NCBI RefSeq assembly: GCF_003574965.1
Contig: NZ_CP032317.1
Coordinates: 2,666,001 to 2,730,000 of the forward strand
Source: Hymenobacter oligotrophus
GTDB taxonomy: Bacteria; Bacteroidota; Bacteroidia; Cytophagales; Hymenobacteraceae
Length of the DNA stretch: 64,000 nt
Reading direction: 5' to 3'
Shown: positions 9,174 through 18,095 of the stretch, piece after piece
How the letters are laid out: each line of letters begins with the position of its first letter
Position numbering within the stretch: the first letter of the stretch is position 1
Notes under the pieces: generated by a model
Seen by the model: the letters and a program-made list of their open reading frames with translations, nothing else
Told to the model about the DNA's origin: nothing
The model's database searches: none
Translations under genes and position numbers: made by a program

Positions 9174-9638
9174 TTAGTGCAGCGGCTTCCGCACTCTGCG
9201 TATTCTGCGTTCCTTGGCTTGCTGAAGTAGTGCCGCTAAGTCGGGCGCTCCAGTTGCTAAAAGTCTTTTCATCAGCAACGGGTAAGGCTTATAGACATCA
9301 TGCCCTTCTACATCGGCTAAAAAGCGAAACAGGCTGCGCTGTTCCGCCGCAGGCAACTGCCTGACCTCCGCCGCAAATGCTTGGGGGTGCGCCGCTCCTA
9401 GTTCAACCGTGGCGTGCTGCATAAAACCTACGGTATGCGCGTTCCAGGCGAGGTGCTGACCGCTTTGCATGCATTTGCGCAGCACTGCCTGCGGATGCTG
9501 AGAACCTACGCGCTGCAAAGCCTAAATGTAATCCAAGCTCACGCTATGGAGTTGTCCGTAGTCCTCCTCCTCCGGCGCCATAAACACCCGCAAAAAGGCA
9601 GCCTTGGTACTTGGGAAAGCTACCAGAAAGCAAAACAT
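9174..9638 (-). pseudogene. Conserved-looking gene interrupted by an in-frame TAG
   Basis: From the ATG at 9638 the frame reads 38 codons (MFCFLVAFPSTKAAF...), meets TAG at 9522-9524, and then continues in the same frame for 115 codons to the stop at 9174. Both halves have protein-like composition, and the second half holds a convincing soluble segment (LPAAEQRSLFRFLADVEGHD). TAG differs from CAG (Gln) by one transition. The ATG overlaps the TAA of the upstream gene as TAATG, a coupling arrangement that supports the 9638 start. The downstream part could restart at a TTG at 9518. I recognise no family. Recent pseudogene is the simplest reading; sequencing error or recoding are alternatives. 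Confidence 0.5.
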
Positions 9639-9961
9639 TAGCGGATTTGAAGCTTCCGCTCCGGCTGCCGCAAGGCCAGGTATACCAACAGCGGTGCAGC
9701 ACCAAAAATTAGGCACGCTGCCACCCACGCTAACGCTTGCCACCTAGCGGCACCCCGCCGGCGTACGTCGTGGCCTAGCCAAACCAGGCTGAGCAAGGCG
9801 AAAATGCCGCCGTCGAGCAACGTCATGGCTACAAGCCAATCGGCTTGCGCGGCCTGCCAAACGTCGGTCAATAAATGACCCGACATCTGCCACTGCCACA
9901 GGCCGTAGTGGTAAAAGACTAATACTAGTAAAGCCGCTATCAGCAGCGAAGCTTTTCGCAT
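9638..9961 (-). CDS. Small three-helix membrane protein, DUF2834-like
   Basis: 107-aa inner-membrane protein. Three hydrophobic segments are visible: residues about 4-20, 45-63 and 78-98, separated by WQAAQADW and a basic loop DVRRRGAARWQ. The order and spacing, with a C-terminal LRQPE-type end, resemble DUF2834 proteins, whose function is unknown. The stop overlaps the next start (TAATG at 9640-9636), so the two genes are probably translationally coupled. Confidence 0.65.
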   Translation of the reverse strand: MRKASLLIAALLVLVFYHYGLWQWQMSGHLLTDVWQAAQADWLVAMTLLDGGIFALLSLVWLGHDVRRRGAARWQALAWVAACLIFGAAPLLVYLALRQPERKLQIR

Positions 9962-9995
9962 GGCTCTTGAGTTTAGCGCGAAGCTACTGGCTTCG

Positions 9996-10418
9996 TTATT
10001 GGCCCAGCACCTGCAGGCATTCCCGGAACTGCTGGTAGCGTGCTACGCCCAGTTTTTGGGCCCATTGTTGCTCAAAACGCTGGTTAATACCACGCCCTAG
10101 CTTCCGCAACTCGGTGCCTTTGCTCGTGAGGCAGTATAGCTGCGCACGGCGGTCGGCGGGGTCGGGTTTCGGCGCGAGGTAGCCCCACTCTTCCAGCTGG
10201 TACACCAAGGCGCTCATCGACTGCTTAGTAATACCCGCTTTAGCAGCCAACTCCGTGACGCGCGATCCTTCGTCGGTGATATATTGGAATACCCAACCGT
10301 GCGAGGGGCGGATTACTGAGTGCCCGGCGGCGGCGAGCTGCGCGTGCAGGTTGGCTACCAAAGCATCGAGTAGTTCGCGCAGGTAGGCGCCGGTATTGAT
10401 AGGGTCTGACATGATCAT
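9996..10418 (-). CDS. MarR-family transcriptional regulator
   Basis: Winged-helix DNA-binding protein of the MarR family, about 140 aa. The recognition region is visible in SRVTELAAKAGITKQSMSAL (helix-turn-helix), followed by the wing PDPADRRAQLYCLTSKG. Two ATGs in frame, at 10418 and 10412, are both possible. It is divergent from a cupin gene, and the 68-nt gap carries three GTCAG/CTGAC half sites, so autoregulation and control of the cupin gene are likely. Ligand unknown. Confidence 0.9.
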   Translation of the reverse strand: MIMSDPINTGAYLRELLDALVANLHAQLAAAGHSVIRPSHGWVFQYITDEGSRVTELAAKAGITKQSMSALVYQLEEWGYLAPKPDPADRRAQLYCLTSKGTELRKLGRGINQRFEQQWAQKLGVARYQQFRECLQVLGQ

Positions 10419-10433
10419 GAGATTGACAAAATA

Positions 10434-10460
10434 GTCAGCTTACCTGACCTTTACCGTCAG
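10434..10460. promoter_or_regulatory. Probable MarR operator
   Basis: Alternating half sites GTCAG (10434-10438), CTGAC (10444-10448) and GTCAG (10456-10460) form two overlapping palindromes in the short divergent gap between the MarR and cupin genes. Assignment to this MarR protein is inferred from position. Confidence 0.5.
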
Positions 10461-10486
10461 TTAAACGTACTAAAATTTTCTACCTC

Positions 10487-11020
10487 ATGAAAACAACCGG
10501 CTTTCTGCACCGCCCCCATCCCGAAAATATCCGCGCCATTCCCGGCGCTGTCTTCCACTTTTTGGCCCGCGGGGCCGATACCCAAGGCCGGCACGCCCTG
10601 ATGCAAATCACGGTGCAGCGCGGAGCCGAGCCGCCTGCACATACCCACAGCCACGAAGACGAGTCGTACTTCATTCAGCAGGGGCGCGTGCGCTACCACA
10701 TCGGTGAGCAAACGGTAGAAGCCCAAGCCGGCGACTACGTGCACTTGCCTCAGGGCCTACCGCATTCGTTTGAGGTGCTAACGGATTCGGCCCAGGTACT
10801 TATGCTCATCAGCCCGGCTGGCCTCGATGAGTGGTTCTGGGACCACAGCGCCCCCGCACCCGATGGCCAGCCCCTACCTCAGCCTCAGGGCCCGCCGCCA
10901 GCCGAAGCCATTGCCGAATTTGTGCGCACCCTCGGCGACTACGGCGTACAGATGCTGCCGCCTGGCGCCGCAATCGGCAGCCCAGTTCCTGCTACCCAAC
11001 CCGAGCTGATTTTGCACTAA
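10487..11020 (+). CDS. Cupin-domain protein
   Basis: 177-aa single-domain cupin, probably a metal-binding enzyme or sensor of the quercetinase-like group. The metal site is visible as HTHSHEDESYFI (motif 1, His-x-His and Glu) and LPQGLPHSF (motif 2, late His). The C-terminal third is Pro-rich and may form an extra helix. It is transcribed divergently from the MarR regulator, which probably responds to a compound that this protein handles. The actual substrate cannot be told from the sequence. Confidence 0.8.
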   Translation: MKTTGFLHRPHPENIRAIPGAVFHFLARGADTQGRHALMQITVQRGAEPPAHTHSHEDESYFIQQGRVRYHIGEQTVEAQAGDYVHLPQGLPHSFEVLTDSAQVLMLISPAGLDEWFWDHSAPAPDGQPLPQPQGPPPAEAIAEFVRTLGDYGVQMLPPGAAIGSPVPATQPELILH

Positions 11021-11263
11021 CGAGCGGTGCGCGCCCGGTGCCCCACTAGGCCCCAGGCGCGCACCAATCCTGCTGGCGCAACCACCGCGTTACTCCCCTG
11101 TCGCGACGACCACCGTTCCCGAACAGCTTCCCATGAAATTCTTCGTTCTTCCAGAACCCTGCTGTCGTTGGAGCGGCAGCACAGCTTGGCTAACCACCTG
11201 CTATGGGGCTGGGCAGCGGCCGGCGGACTATTGGCTGCGCTTCTGTTCTAGCACCAATGCCCG

Positions 11264-12379
11264 CTACAGTTGGTAGCGCAACTCGCCCGCTCCTACCTTT
11301 AGCGTAACTACGGGTTCAGCAATGATGCGGCCAGCCACTTGGGCATCGTAGCCTTTCAAGGTCAGCTCGGCAGCTACGTCTTCGGCCTTATTGGCGTCGG
11401 TTACGAGCAGCATGCCGTTGCCCATGTTCCAGTACAGGTACGCATCGGCGGGGCTGATGCCGCCTAGGTCGGCGAGCTGGGCCATGGCGGGCAGCGGCTC
11501 GAAGAGGTTGTCGAGCTCGGCTCCTACCCCATTCTTCAGCACGCGCTTGAAGTTATCGGCAATGCCGCCGCCGGTGATGTGCGCGGCCGCGTGCAGCGGC
11601 AAGCCAGCATCGAGCACGGCCGATACGCCGGGCGCGAAGATGAGCGAAGGCGCTAGCATCACGTCGCCCCAGGTTTGGCCCATTACGTCGGCATCGACGC
11701 CGGTGTAGGGCGCCGTGTGCCAGTTTTCGCCAAATGCTTTGGTGAGCACGCGTCGGGCCAGCGAGTAGCCGTTGGAGCGGAACGAAGGCGAGCGGAGCGC
11801 TACCACGGCTTGGCCGGCGCGCACGTTGGCACCGCTCAGGGGGCGCTCCAGGCTGGGGTGCAATACGCCCACGGCGGTGGAGCACCAGTTGAAGTTCATG
11901 CGCGCGCCGGGGTAGCCGCCGATGCGGTTGCCCAGCTCGGCAATTTCGCCGCCGGTTACGGCTATCTGGCTGAACTGCGCCGCGTCGTGCAGGCCGCGCA
12001 TCAGCTCGTCTACCACGTCGTAGTTGAGCGTGTTCACGTCGATGATGTTCGACAGGTTGGTGGGCACGAAACCGGCTACCACCAAGTCGTCGGCCACCAT
12101 GGCAATGAGGTCGTAGCCCAGCGTATCGTAGCGGTCCACGCGCTCGGCCACTTCGATTTTGGTGCCGATGCCATCGGAGCCGATACCTAGGCGTTCAGCA
12201 CCGAAACGCACTTCGTTCGAGAAGCCGCCTTCCAGGTCTTGGGCCGGCTCCCCGGGTTTTCCGGCGCGGGTGCTGAAGGTTTTCTTGGCCCAGATGTAGG
12301 CACAGCGCGAGGCGGCGTTGCCTTCTTCGATGGAATAGCCGGCGGTTTCTTTGAGGTTGGCGGCGGTAGTCTGGCTCAT
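11264..12379 (-). CDS. purM: Phosphoribosylformylglycinamidine cyclo-ligase (AIR synthase)
   Basis: Step 5 of purine synthesis: closes FGAM to AIR with ATP. The 371-aa protein begins with an ATG at 12379. Family motifs: GIGSDGIGTKIEVAERVDRY, MVADDLVVAGFVPTNLSNI, AVTGGEIAEL, SFRSNGYSLAR and HITGGGIADN. It is the last gene of the minus-strand pur run and is separated from purF by a palindromic repeat element (12400-12591). The family is usually about 345 aa; this longer form, with an N-terminal insertion (AKKTFSTRAGKPG), is the type I would expect in Bacteroidota. Confidence 0.93.
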   Translation of the reverse strand: MSQTTAANLKETAGYSIEEGNAASRCAYIWAKKTFSTRAGKPGEPAQDLEGGFSNEVRFGAERLGIGSDGIGTKIEVAERVDRYDTLGYDLIAMVADDLVVAGFVPTNLSNIIDVNTLNYDVVDELMRGLHDAAQFSQIAVTGGEIAELGNRIGGYPGARMNFNWCSTAVGVLHPSLERPLSGANVRAGQAVVALRSPSFRSNGYSLARRVLTKAFGENWHTAPYTGVDADVMGQTWGDVMLAPSLIFAPGVSAVLDAGLPLHAAAHITGGGIADNFKRVLKNGVGAELDNLFEPLPAMAQLADLGGISPADAYLYWNMGNGMLLVTDANKAEDVAAELTLKGYDAQVAGRIIAEPVVTLKVGAGELRYQL

Positions 12380-12399
12380 GCGAGAGAAGTTGAACGAAA

Positions 12400-12591
12400 C
12401 TCCCCTCCTCAGCTGAAGAGGGGTGCCCGAAGGGCGGGGTGGTTGATAATCGTTGGACGATTATCGGTGTCCGTCATGCCGACCCTAGTGCGGGATGACG
12501 GGCTGCTTGGTTGAGGTTAGTATCTAACGCTAGGTCAACCACCCCAGCGTCCACTGCGTGGCCGCATCCCCTCCTCATCTGAGGAGGGGAG
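12400..12591. repeat. Nested palindromic repeat element, copy 1
   Basis: 192-bp element between purF and purM. Left end at 12400-12423 and right end at 12568-12591 are near-palindromes of the CCCCTCCTCAGCTGAGGAGGGG type. Inside these lie facing GGGGTGGTTGA and TCAACCACCCC boxes, and in the core a CCGTCATG...GATGACGG inverted pair. No coding sequence. Shares its structure with copies at 16069, 31117 and 40287. Confidence 0.8.
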
Positions 12592-12604
12592 ATTGGTTGT
12601 GTTA

Positions 12605-14107
12605 CTAGTGCTCCGTAGGCGCCGGCGCCTTGGCGCTGACCGACGTTTCGGTGGGGCGCTCCTGCTTCTGGCGGTGGCTTTCGCGCTCCTCCTGAATGTG
12701 GCGCAGGTACTTGGTTACGTCGCCGGTGGGGTACTGGCCCGAGAAGCAGGCAAAGCAGTTGCCGCCGTGGCCACGCTCTTCGGCGAAAAGCTCCTGGAGG
12801 TCAGCCAAATCCTGGTAAACCACGCGGTCGGCCTCGATGTAGCGGCAGATTTCCTCCTCGGTGTAGTTGGCCGCAATCAGCTCGGTGCTCATAGCCATGT
12901 CGATGCCGTAGATGCAGGGCGATACAATGGGCGGAGCCGAAGAAATAAAATAAACCTCCGTGGCCCCGGCTTCGCGCAGAATGCGCACGATGCGCCGCGA
13001 GGTGGTGCCGCGCACAATGCTGTCGTCGACTACAGCCACCTTCTTGCCTTCCACAAACTCGCGGATGGGGTTCAGCTTCTTCTTCACCACGTCTTCGCGC
13101 CCGGCCTGGCTGCTCACAATAAAGGAGCGGCCCATGTGGTTGTTCTTCACCAAGCCGCGGCGGTACGGCACGCCAATGGCTTCGGCTAAGCCTGATGCCG
13201 CGAAGTAGCCCGACGAGGGTACATCGATAACCATATCGGGCTCGATGCCGGCCGCCATGACTTTGCGGGCCAGCAGTTTACCCAGGCGCACCCGCTCGCG
13301 GGCCACCAAGCGGCCGTGAATCGTGGAGTCTTCGCGAGCAAAATAGATCTGCTCGAACACGCAAAACGCCTTGGGCAGCTCGTAAGGATTCTTGAAGTGA
13401 ATGTTAAAATTCTTGTCGATGAACACTGCCTGGCCCGGGCCCACGTTTTGAACGAACTCAAACCCTAGGTAATCGAAGCAGGTGCTTTCAGAGGCAAAGG
13501 CGAACACCGGGCCCTCGGGCGTATCGCGGCGGCCGAGCACCAGCGGACGAATGCCATGGGGGTCGTTAAACGCCAGCAAGCCGTGGCCGGCAATAACGGT
13601 GATGGTAGCGTAAGCGCCCTTCACCAGCTCCTGCGTCGTCTCCACGGCGTCGAAAATGTCGACCACGGAAAGGTTGTCGAGGTTTTTCAGGCGCAGCTCC
13701 GAGGCGAAGGTGTACATGATCAGCTCCAGGTCGTTGCTGGTTTTGGGCAACACGTGGTACTTCTCGTGCAGGCGCTTGGCCACCTCCCGGAAGTTGATGA
13801 CGTTGCCGTTGTGCACCATGGCTAGCCCAAAGGGGTAGCTGGTGGTAAACGGCTGCGCCAAGGCCGAATCGTTGGAGCCCTGCGTGGTGTAGCGCACGTG
13901 CCCGATGCCGATGTTGCCGGTCAGCTTTTTAAGCTGCTTGGGCCGGAACACATCGGCCACGAGGCCGTTGCCTTTGCAAAGGTGGAAGTTGTCGTCGAAG
14001 GTGCACATGCCGGCCGCATCCTGCCCGCGGTGCTGCAGGGCAGTGAGGCCAAACACCATGTCGTGGGCGACATCATCCGGACCGAAAAAACCAACAATTC
14101 CGCACAT
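12605..14107 (-). CDS. purF: Amidophosphoribosyltransferase
   Basis: First committed step of purine synthesis: moves the glutamine amide to PRPP. The 500-aa protein starts MCGIVGFFG at the ATG at 14107, so Cys2 becomes the N-terminal glutaminase nucleophile after Met removal. The longer frame upstream to 14263 is ignored for that reason. Other motifs: ALQHRGQDAAG, HVRYTTQGS, HNGNVINF (Ntn glutaminase), and the PRTase loop VAVVDDSIVRGTTSRRI. A Cys-rich C-terminal part (NCFACFSG) is typical of the Fe-S or Cys-type class. It follows purN by 25 nt. Confidence 0.95.
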   Translation of the reverse strand: MCGIVGFFGPDDVAHDMVFGLTALQHRGQDAAGMCTFDDNFHLCKGNGLVADVFRPKQLKKLTGNIGIGHVRYTTQGSNDSALAQPFTTSYPFGLAMVHNGNVINFREVAKRLHEKYHVLPKTSNDLELIMYTFASELRLKNLDNLSVVDIFDAVETTQELVKGAYATITVIAGHGLLAFNDPHGIRPLVLGRRDTPEGPVFAFASESTCFDYLGFEFVQNVGPGQAVFIDKNFNIHFKNPYELPKAFCVFEQIYFAREDSTIHGRLVARERVRLGKLLARKVMAAGIEPDMVIDVPSSGYFAASGLAEAIGVPYRRGLVKNNHMGRSFIVSSQAGREDVVKKKLNPIREFVEGKKVAVVDDSIVRGTTSRRIVRILREAGATEVYFISSAPPIVSPCIYGIDMAMSTELIAANYTEEEICRYIEADRVVYQDLADLQELFAEERGHGGNCFACFSGQYPTGDVTKYLRHIQEERESHRQKQERPTETSVSAKAPAPTEH

Positions 14108-14132
14108 AGCCGGAGGGGAAAATCTAGGAAAA

Positions 14133-14813
14133 CTAGGGGTGGGAGGAGGTAGAGGCAACTTGCGGCTGCAGTTGGCCGCTGATGAAACGGGCCAGGGTAT
14201 CGGCGTAAAAACGGTGCTCCACGGCAAGGCCGCGGCGCTCCACTTCGCCCAACGAATCGGCACCGCGCAAATCCACGGGGGCCTGCGCTAGCACCGGGCC
14301 GGTGTCGAGGCCCTCGTCAACAAGGTGCACGGTGATTTTCGTTTCGGGCAGGCGGTTTTCCCAAGCCCACTCGTAGGCGTGTAGGCCTTGGTGCTGGTGC
14401 GTATCGGCCGGATGAATGTTGAGAATGCGCCCGGCAAACGCCCGAATAAACGTAGGCGACAGGATGCGCATGTAGCCAGCCAGCACCACGTAATCGGGCT
14501 GGTACTGCTGCAGCAGGGCTACCACGTCGGCGTCGAACTCGGTCCGCTTGCGCCCGCGCGAGTCGATGCTGGCCGTGGCAAAGCCGAGCTCCTGGGCGGC
14601 TTGCAGACCTAGGGCCTCGGGGATGTTGCTGAACACCACCGCCACCTCGGCCACGCTTTGCAGCACTCCCTCGCGCACTTCGCGCGCCATAGCCAGCATG
14701 TTGGAGCCGCGCCCCGACAGCAGAATGGCCAGCCGCGCCGGCCGCTTAATGGGCTTCGACTCAGACAAGCTGCGGGGTTGGCCGCTGGCCGATGTCGGTT
14801 CGGTAATACGCAT
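14133..14813 (-). CDS. purN: Phosphoribosylglycinamide formyltransferase
   Basis: Step 3 of purine synthesis: transfers a formyl group from 10-formyl-THF to GAR. N-terminal LAILLSGRGSNM is the phosphate-binding motif. The catalytic Asn and His are in LNIHPAD, and the Asp in HLVDEGLDTGPVL. The loop after NIHP reads ADTHQHQG where common PurN proteins have SLLPxYxG, so the active-site rim is unusual. The ATG at 14813 overlaps purD by 53 nt; a TTG at 14768 near the purD stop is an alternative start. Both place it in the pur operon. Confidence 0.88.
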   Translation of the reverse strand: MRITEPTSASGQPRSLSESKPIKRPARLAILLSGRGSNMLAMAREVREGVLQSVAEVAVVFSNIPEALGLQAAQELGFATASIDSRGRKRTEFDADVVALLQQYQPDYVVLAGYMRILSPTFIRAFAGRILNIHPADTHQHQGLHAYEWAWENRLPETKITVHLVDEGLDTGPVLAQAPVDLRGADSLGEVERRGLAVEHRFYADTLARFISGQLQPQVASTSSHP

Positions 14814-16047
14814 CCTGAAACGTAATCTTCTTTACCTCGGCGTAGGCGTGCTCCACGGCCAGCTCCAGGTCGTGGCCGTGTGCCACTACCGTCAGCACGC
14901 GGCCGCCGCTGGTTACCAGCTGGCCGGCCTCGTTGCGCTTGGTACCGCCCTGAAACACCAGCGTGCCGGGGCTTACTGCCTCAACTCCCTCGATGGCAAA
15001 CCCAGTCGGGAACTGCGCCGCCGGGTAACCGCCCGAGGCCAGCACCACACCCACGAAAGCACCCTGTTTTTGGCGCACTCCTACGTCCGCCAAGCGCCCG
15101 CTCAACGTGGCCTGAATTAACTCCAGCAGGCTGTTGCCCAGTGAGGCCAAGAGCACCTGCGCTTCGGGGTCACCTAGGCGCACGTTGTACTCGAGCAGCT
15201 TGGGTCCGGCGGGCGTCAGCATAATGCCGAAGTACAGAAAACCCAGGAACGGCAAGCCCTCGGTGCGCAAGCCGCTAAGCGTGGGCTCGATGATGGCCTC
15301 GCGGATGGATGCCAGCACGTTGTCATCCGCAAACGGTACGGGGCAGTACGCTCCCATGCCGCCGGTGTTGGGCCCTAGGTCGCCGGCGTACAATTGCTTA
15401 TGGTCCTGCGAGGGGGCCAGCAAACGCATGGTTTTGCCATCGGTGATGCCGATGATGCTGATTTCGGGACCGGTGAGCTTTTCTTCTACCAGGAAAGAAT
15501 ACCAGTCGTGGCCGGCCGGGTTTAAGGCCTGCATTTCCTGTAGGGCTTGGTCGAACTCCGCTACCGACGAGCACACCCACACGCCCTTGCCGGCGGCCAA
15601 GCCGTCGTACTTCAGTACTACTTCGCCGCCGTACTCAGCGGCCGTAGCGCGGGCTTGGTCCAACTGATCGGAGCGGAACGTCCACGAACGGCCAGTAGCC
15701 ACGCCGTGGCGGCGCATAAAGCCCTTCGACCACACCTTCGAGCTTTCCAGCACGGCAGCCGCCTTGCGCGGGCCGAACACGCGGACATCGGTATCGGCGA
15801 AATAGTCGGCCACGCCGGCGGCCAGCGGGGCCTCGGGCCCCACCACGATGAGCTTTACCTCGTGCTTTTGGCAGAACTGCTGGATGGCTGGAAAGTCAGT
15901 GGTGCTAATGCCGGGCACCGAGCCGGGAATGCCGGCGTTGCCGGGCAGCACGTGCACGCGGGCCCCGTCCTGGGTGAGTTTCCAGGCCAAGGCATGTTCG
16001 CGGGCGCCGCTACCTAGGAGGACGATATTGGTTGGTTGCTGAGCCAA
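14761..16047 (-). CDS. purD: Phosphoribosylamine-glycine ligase
   Basis: Step 2 of purine synthesis: ATP-dependent joining of phosphoribosylamine and glycine. The 428-aa ATP-grasp protein begins TTG-GCT-CAG (MAQQPTNIVLLGSGAREHAL) at 16047; no nearby ATG exists in frame. Motifs: GSGAREHAL, VVGPEAPLAAG, KYDGLAAGKGVWV, GDLGPNTGGMGAYCP and LEYNVRLGDPEAQ. The length is normal. It overlaps the start of purN, which implies coupling. A truncated repeat element lies between it and purC. Confidence 0.93.
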   Translation of the reverse strand: MAQQPTNIVLLGSGAREHALAWKLTQDGARVHVLPGNAGIPGSVPGISTTDFPAIQQFCQKHEVKLIVVGPEAPLAAGVADYFADTDVRVFGPRKAAAVLESSKVWSKGFMRRHGVATGRSWTFRSDQLDQARATAAEYGGEVVLKYDGLAAGKGVWVCSSVAEFDQALQEMQALNPAGHDWYSFLVEEKLTGPEISIIGITDGKTMRLLAPSQDHKQLYAGDLGPNTGGMGAYCPVPFADDNVLASIREAIIEPTLSGLRTEGLPFLGFLYFGIMLTPAGPKLLEYNVRLGDPEAQVLLASLGNSLLELIQATLSGRLADVGVRQKQGAFVGVVLASGGYPAAQFPTGFAIEGVEAVSPGTLVFQGGTKRNEAGQLVTSGGRVLTVVAHGHDLELAVEHAYAEVKKITFQDAYYRTDIGQRPTPQLV

Positions 16048-16068
16048 GGTGAATTCTTTGGTCGTAAA

Positions 16069-16176
16069 CTTCCCTCCTCAGATGAGGAGGAGTACCCGAA
16101 GGGCGTGTTGGTTGATGGTCGTTAAACTGACGCTTGAACGATTGGCCTGGGTCGACAAGCTGAGCATGACGTTCTG
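16069..16176. repeat. One-ended degenerate copy of the palindromic repeat element (copy 2)
   Basis: Left end is recognisable: CCCTCCTCAGATGAGGAGG, then CCCGAAGGGCG and GTTGGTTGA as in copy 1, then a GAGCATGACG core fragment. The right end is missing; the purC stop codon follows at 16177. It fills the purC-purD gap. Confidence 0.6.
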
Positions 16177-17124
16177 TTATTCAGCTACGGTTTTCACCGA
16201 AGCCTCCTGCTGCATGTAACCTTCTTTCGCTAGGTTCTGCACCAAGCGGTCAAGCACGTTCACATCGTCGCCAGCACTGGGCAGCGGTTCGCCGGTGATG
16301 CGTTGGTAGATGTCGAGGTAGCGGCGGCTGGCTTCGGCAGCTACTTCCTCGGTCAGGCGCGTGGGGTAGCCGGCTTCGGTCTTGTTGGCAATCAGCCACT
16401 GCCGGATGTACTCCTTGTCTATCTGAGCGGCGCTTTCGGGGTTGCGGGCGTAGTCGGCCGCATCCCAGAAGCGCGAGGAGTCGGGCGTGTGGATTTCGTC
16501 GATGAGAATCAGCTCACCATTGCGTAGACCGAACTCGTACTTCGTGTCCACCAGGATGATGCCGCGCTCGGCCATCCACGTCGAGGCGAAGTTGAACAGC
16601 TTCAGCGAAATCACGCGCATTTGCTCGTAGAGCTCGGCCGATACCCACCCTTCAGCCACTAGGTTTTCGGGCGTGATTTCGCGGTCCGATTCCTCCTTGG
16701 TAGTCGGCGTCACCAAGGGCTCGGCGAAGCGCTGGTGCTTGGTCAGCCCATCGGGCACGGTTACGCCTGAGAAGGTGCGCTGGCCCTGGAGGTAGCCGCG
16801 CAGCATGGAGCCGGTAATGTAGCCGCGCACCACCATCTCCACACGAATCGGCTCGGCCTCTTTCACCAGCATGGCGTTCGGGTCGACCATGCGGATAACG
16901 TGGTTCGGCACGATGTTCCGGGTCTTCTCGAACCAGAAATCGGCCAGGCCGTTGAGCACGGCACCCTTGTAAGGAATGGCCGTTTCCAGCACCGAATCGA
17001 AAGCCGAGAGGCGGTCTGTTACGACGATGAGCCGCTCGCCCGAGGGCACGCGGTACGAATCGCGGACTTTACCGCGGTGCAGCAATTCGAGCTGGGGCGT
17101 ATTGAAATACGGAAGCGTGTTCAT
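16177..17124 (-). CDS. purC: Phosphoribosylaminoimidazole-succinocarboxamide synthase
   Basis: Step 7 of purine synthesis: adds aspartate to CAIR to give SAICAR. The 315-aa protein starts at the ATG at 17124. It is the longer PurC type (about 300 aa), with motifs LLHRGKVRDSY, VVTDRLSAFDSVL, VVRGYITGSM, LVDTKYEFG and DEIHTPDSSRFW. The steps between purM and purC (purE, purK) are not in this window. It lies 24 nt after purQ on the same strand. Confidence 0.95.
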   Translation of the reverse strand: MNTLPYFNTPQLELLHRGKVRDSYRVPSGERLIVVTDRLSAFDSVLETAIPYKGAVLNGLADFWFEKTRNIVPNHVIRMVDPNAMLVKEAEPIRVEMVVRGYITGSMLRGYLQGQRTFSGVTVPDGLTKHQRFAEPLVTPTTKEESDREITPENLVAEGWVSAELYEQMRVISLKLFNFASTWMAERGIILVDTKYEFGLRNGELILIDEIHTPDSSRFWDAADYARNPESAAQIDKEYIRQWLIANKTEAGYPTRLTEEVAAEASRRYLDIYQRITGEPLPSAGDDVNVLDRLVQNLAKEGYMQQEASVKTVAE

Positions 17125-17148
17125 GGCGCGGATGAAGCGGCTGTCGGG

Positions 17149-18084
17149 CTAGAGAGAAACTTCGTTCGGGGCTGCCTCAGCGGGCTGCGCGGCGCGGCTC
17201 TGGCTAATGTGCTCCACGATGTTGCGGAACAGCTTCAGCCCGTCGCCTTCCTCCGACACCGCGGGGTCGAGGCGCTTGCGCCGGGTCCAGTCGGGGTGGT
17301 TGTAGAGCGACAGGAACGCCTCGGGGTGCGGCATCAGGCCGAAGACGTGGCCGGTAGTATCGGTGAGGCCAGCGCAGTTCAGCTCAGCGCCGTTGGGGTT
17401 GTGCGGGTACAGCTCGGTTTCGCAGCCGGTGGCGTCGCAGTAGGTTAGGCAGTTAAGGCCTTCGGCCAGGATGCGGCTCCGAATTTCTTCGTCGCGGATA
17501 ACCAAACGGCCTTCGCCATGGCGCACGGGCACTTCCAAAGAAGTCAGGCCTTTGAGGAAGGGCGAGCGGTTGTTGGGGTTCACCGCCAGGCGCACCCACC
17601 GGTCTTCGTAGCGGCCCGAGGCGTTGTGGGTCAGGGTCACTTCGCGCTCCTGCTGGCCGGCGAAATCGGGCAGCAAGCCCATTTTCACTAACATTTGAAA
17701 GCCGTTGCAGATGCCCACCACGTAGTTGCCGGCCTCGATAAAGGCGCTGAGCTCTTCTAGCAGCGTGCGGCCCGAAGGCAGCTTGCGGAAGCGCACCTTG
17801 TTGGCCATCACCACGCCCGAGCCTAGGTCGTCGCCGAAGGAGAAGCCGCCGGGGAAGTTGAGCACGTCGTAGTCGTGGATGCTGGTTTCGCCGCTGAGCA
17901 CCTGGTTGAAGTGCACAATGGTGACCTCGCCCCCAGCGAGGCGGTATGCGGCGGCCAGTTCTTCTTCGCAGTTGATGCCGAAGCCGGTCAGGACCAGGGC
18001 ATGAACTGGTTGTCGGTTGTTGGTTTGTGGTTCTTGGCCCGAAACCATCGGCGTCGTCCGGTTTTCTGCTTGATTGCTCGTCAT
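17149..18084 (-). CDS. purQ: FGAM synthase, glutaminase subunit
   Basis: Supplies ammonia to PurL in step 4 of purine synthesis. Class I glutamine amidotransferase of 311 aa from the ATG at 18084. A ribosome-binding-like AGGAG ends 8 nt before this ATG and overlaps the purL stop; a GTG 6 nt earlier is in frame but worse placed. Motifs: FPGGFSFGDDLGSG, the nucleophile in GICNGFQML, and GLMPHPEA with the catalytic His and Glu. The protein is longer than the 220-aa Gram-positive PurQ, with extra N- and C-terminal tails. The small gap to purL suggests a fixed subunit ratio. Confidence 0.93.
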   Translation of the reverse strand: MTSNQAENRTTPMVSGQEPQTNNRQPVHALVLTGFGINCEEELAAAYRLAGGEVTIVHFNQVLSGETSIHDYDVLNFPGGFSFGDDLGSGVVMANKVRFRKLPSGRTLLEELSAFIEAGNYVVGICNGFQMLVKMGLLPDFAGQQEREVTLTHNASGRYEDRWVRLAVNPNNRSPFLKGLTSLEVPVRHGEGRLVIRDEEIRSRILAEGLNCLTYCDATGCETELYPHNPNGAELNCAGLTDTTGHVFGLMPHPEAFLSLYNHPDWTRRKRLDPAVSEEGDGLKLFRNIVEHISQSRAAQPAEAAPNEVSL

Positions 18085-18095
18085 CTCCACTTCTC

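Noticed and set aside
11027-11251. A 74-codon frame after the cupin gene with a hydrophobic C terminus
   Set aside because: GTG start, no signal or domain, and most of the frame is Arg/Thr/Ala-rich; too weak to call.
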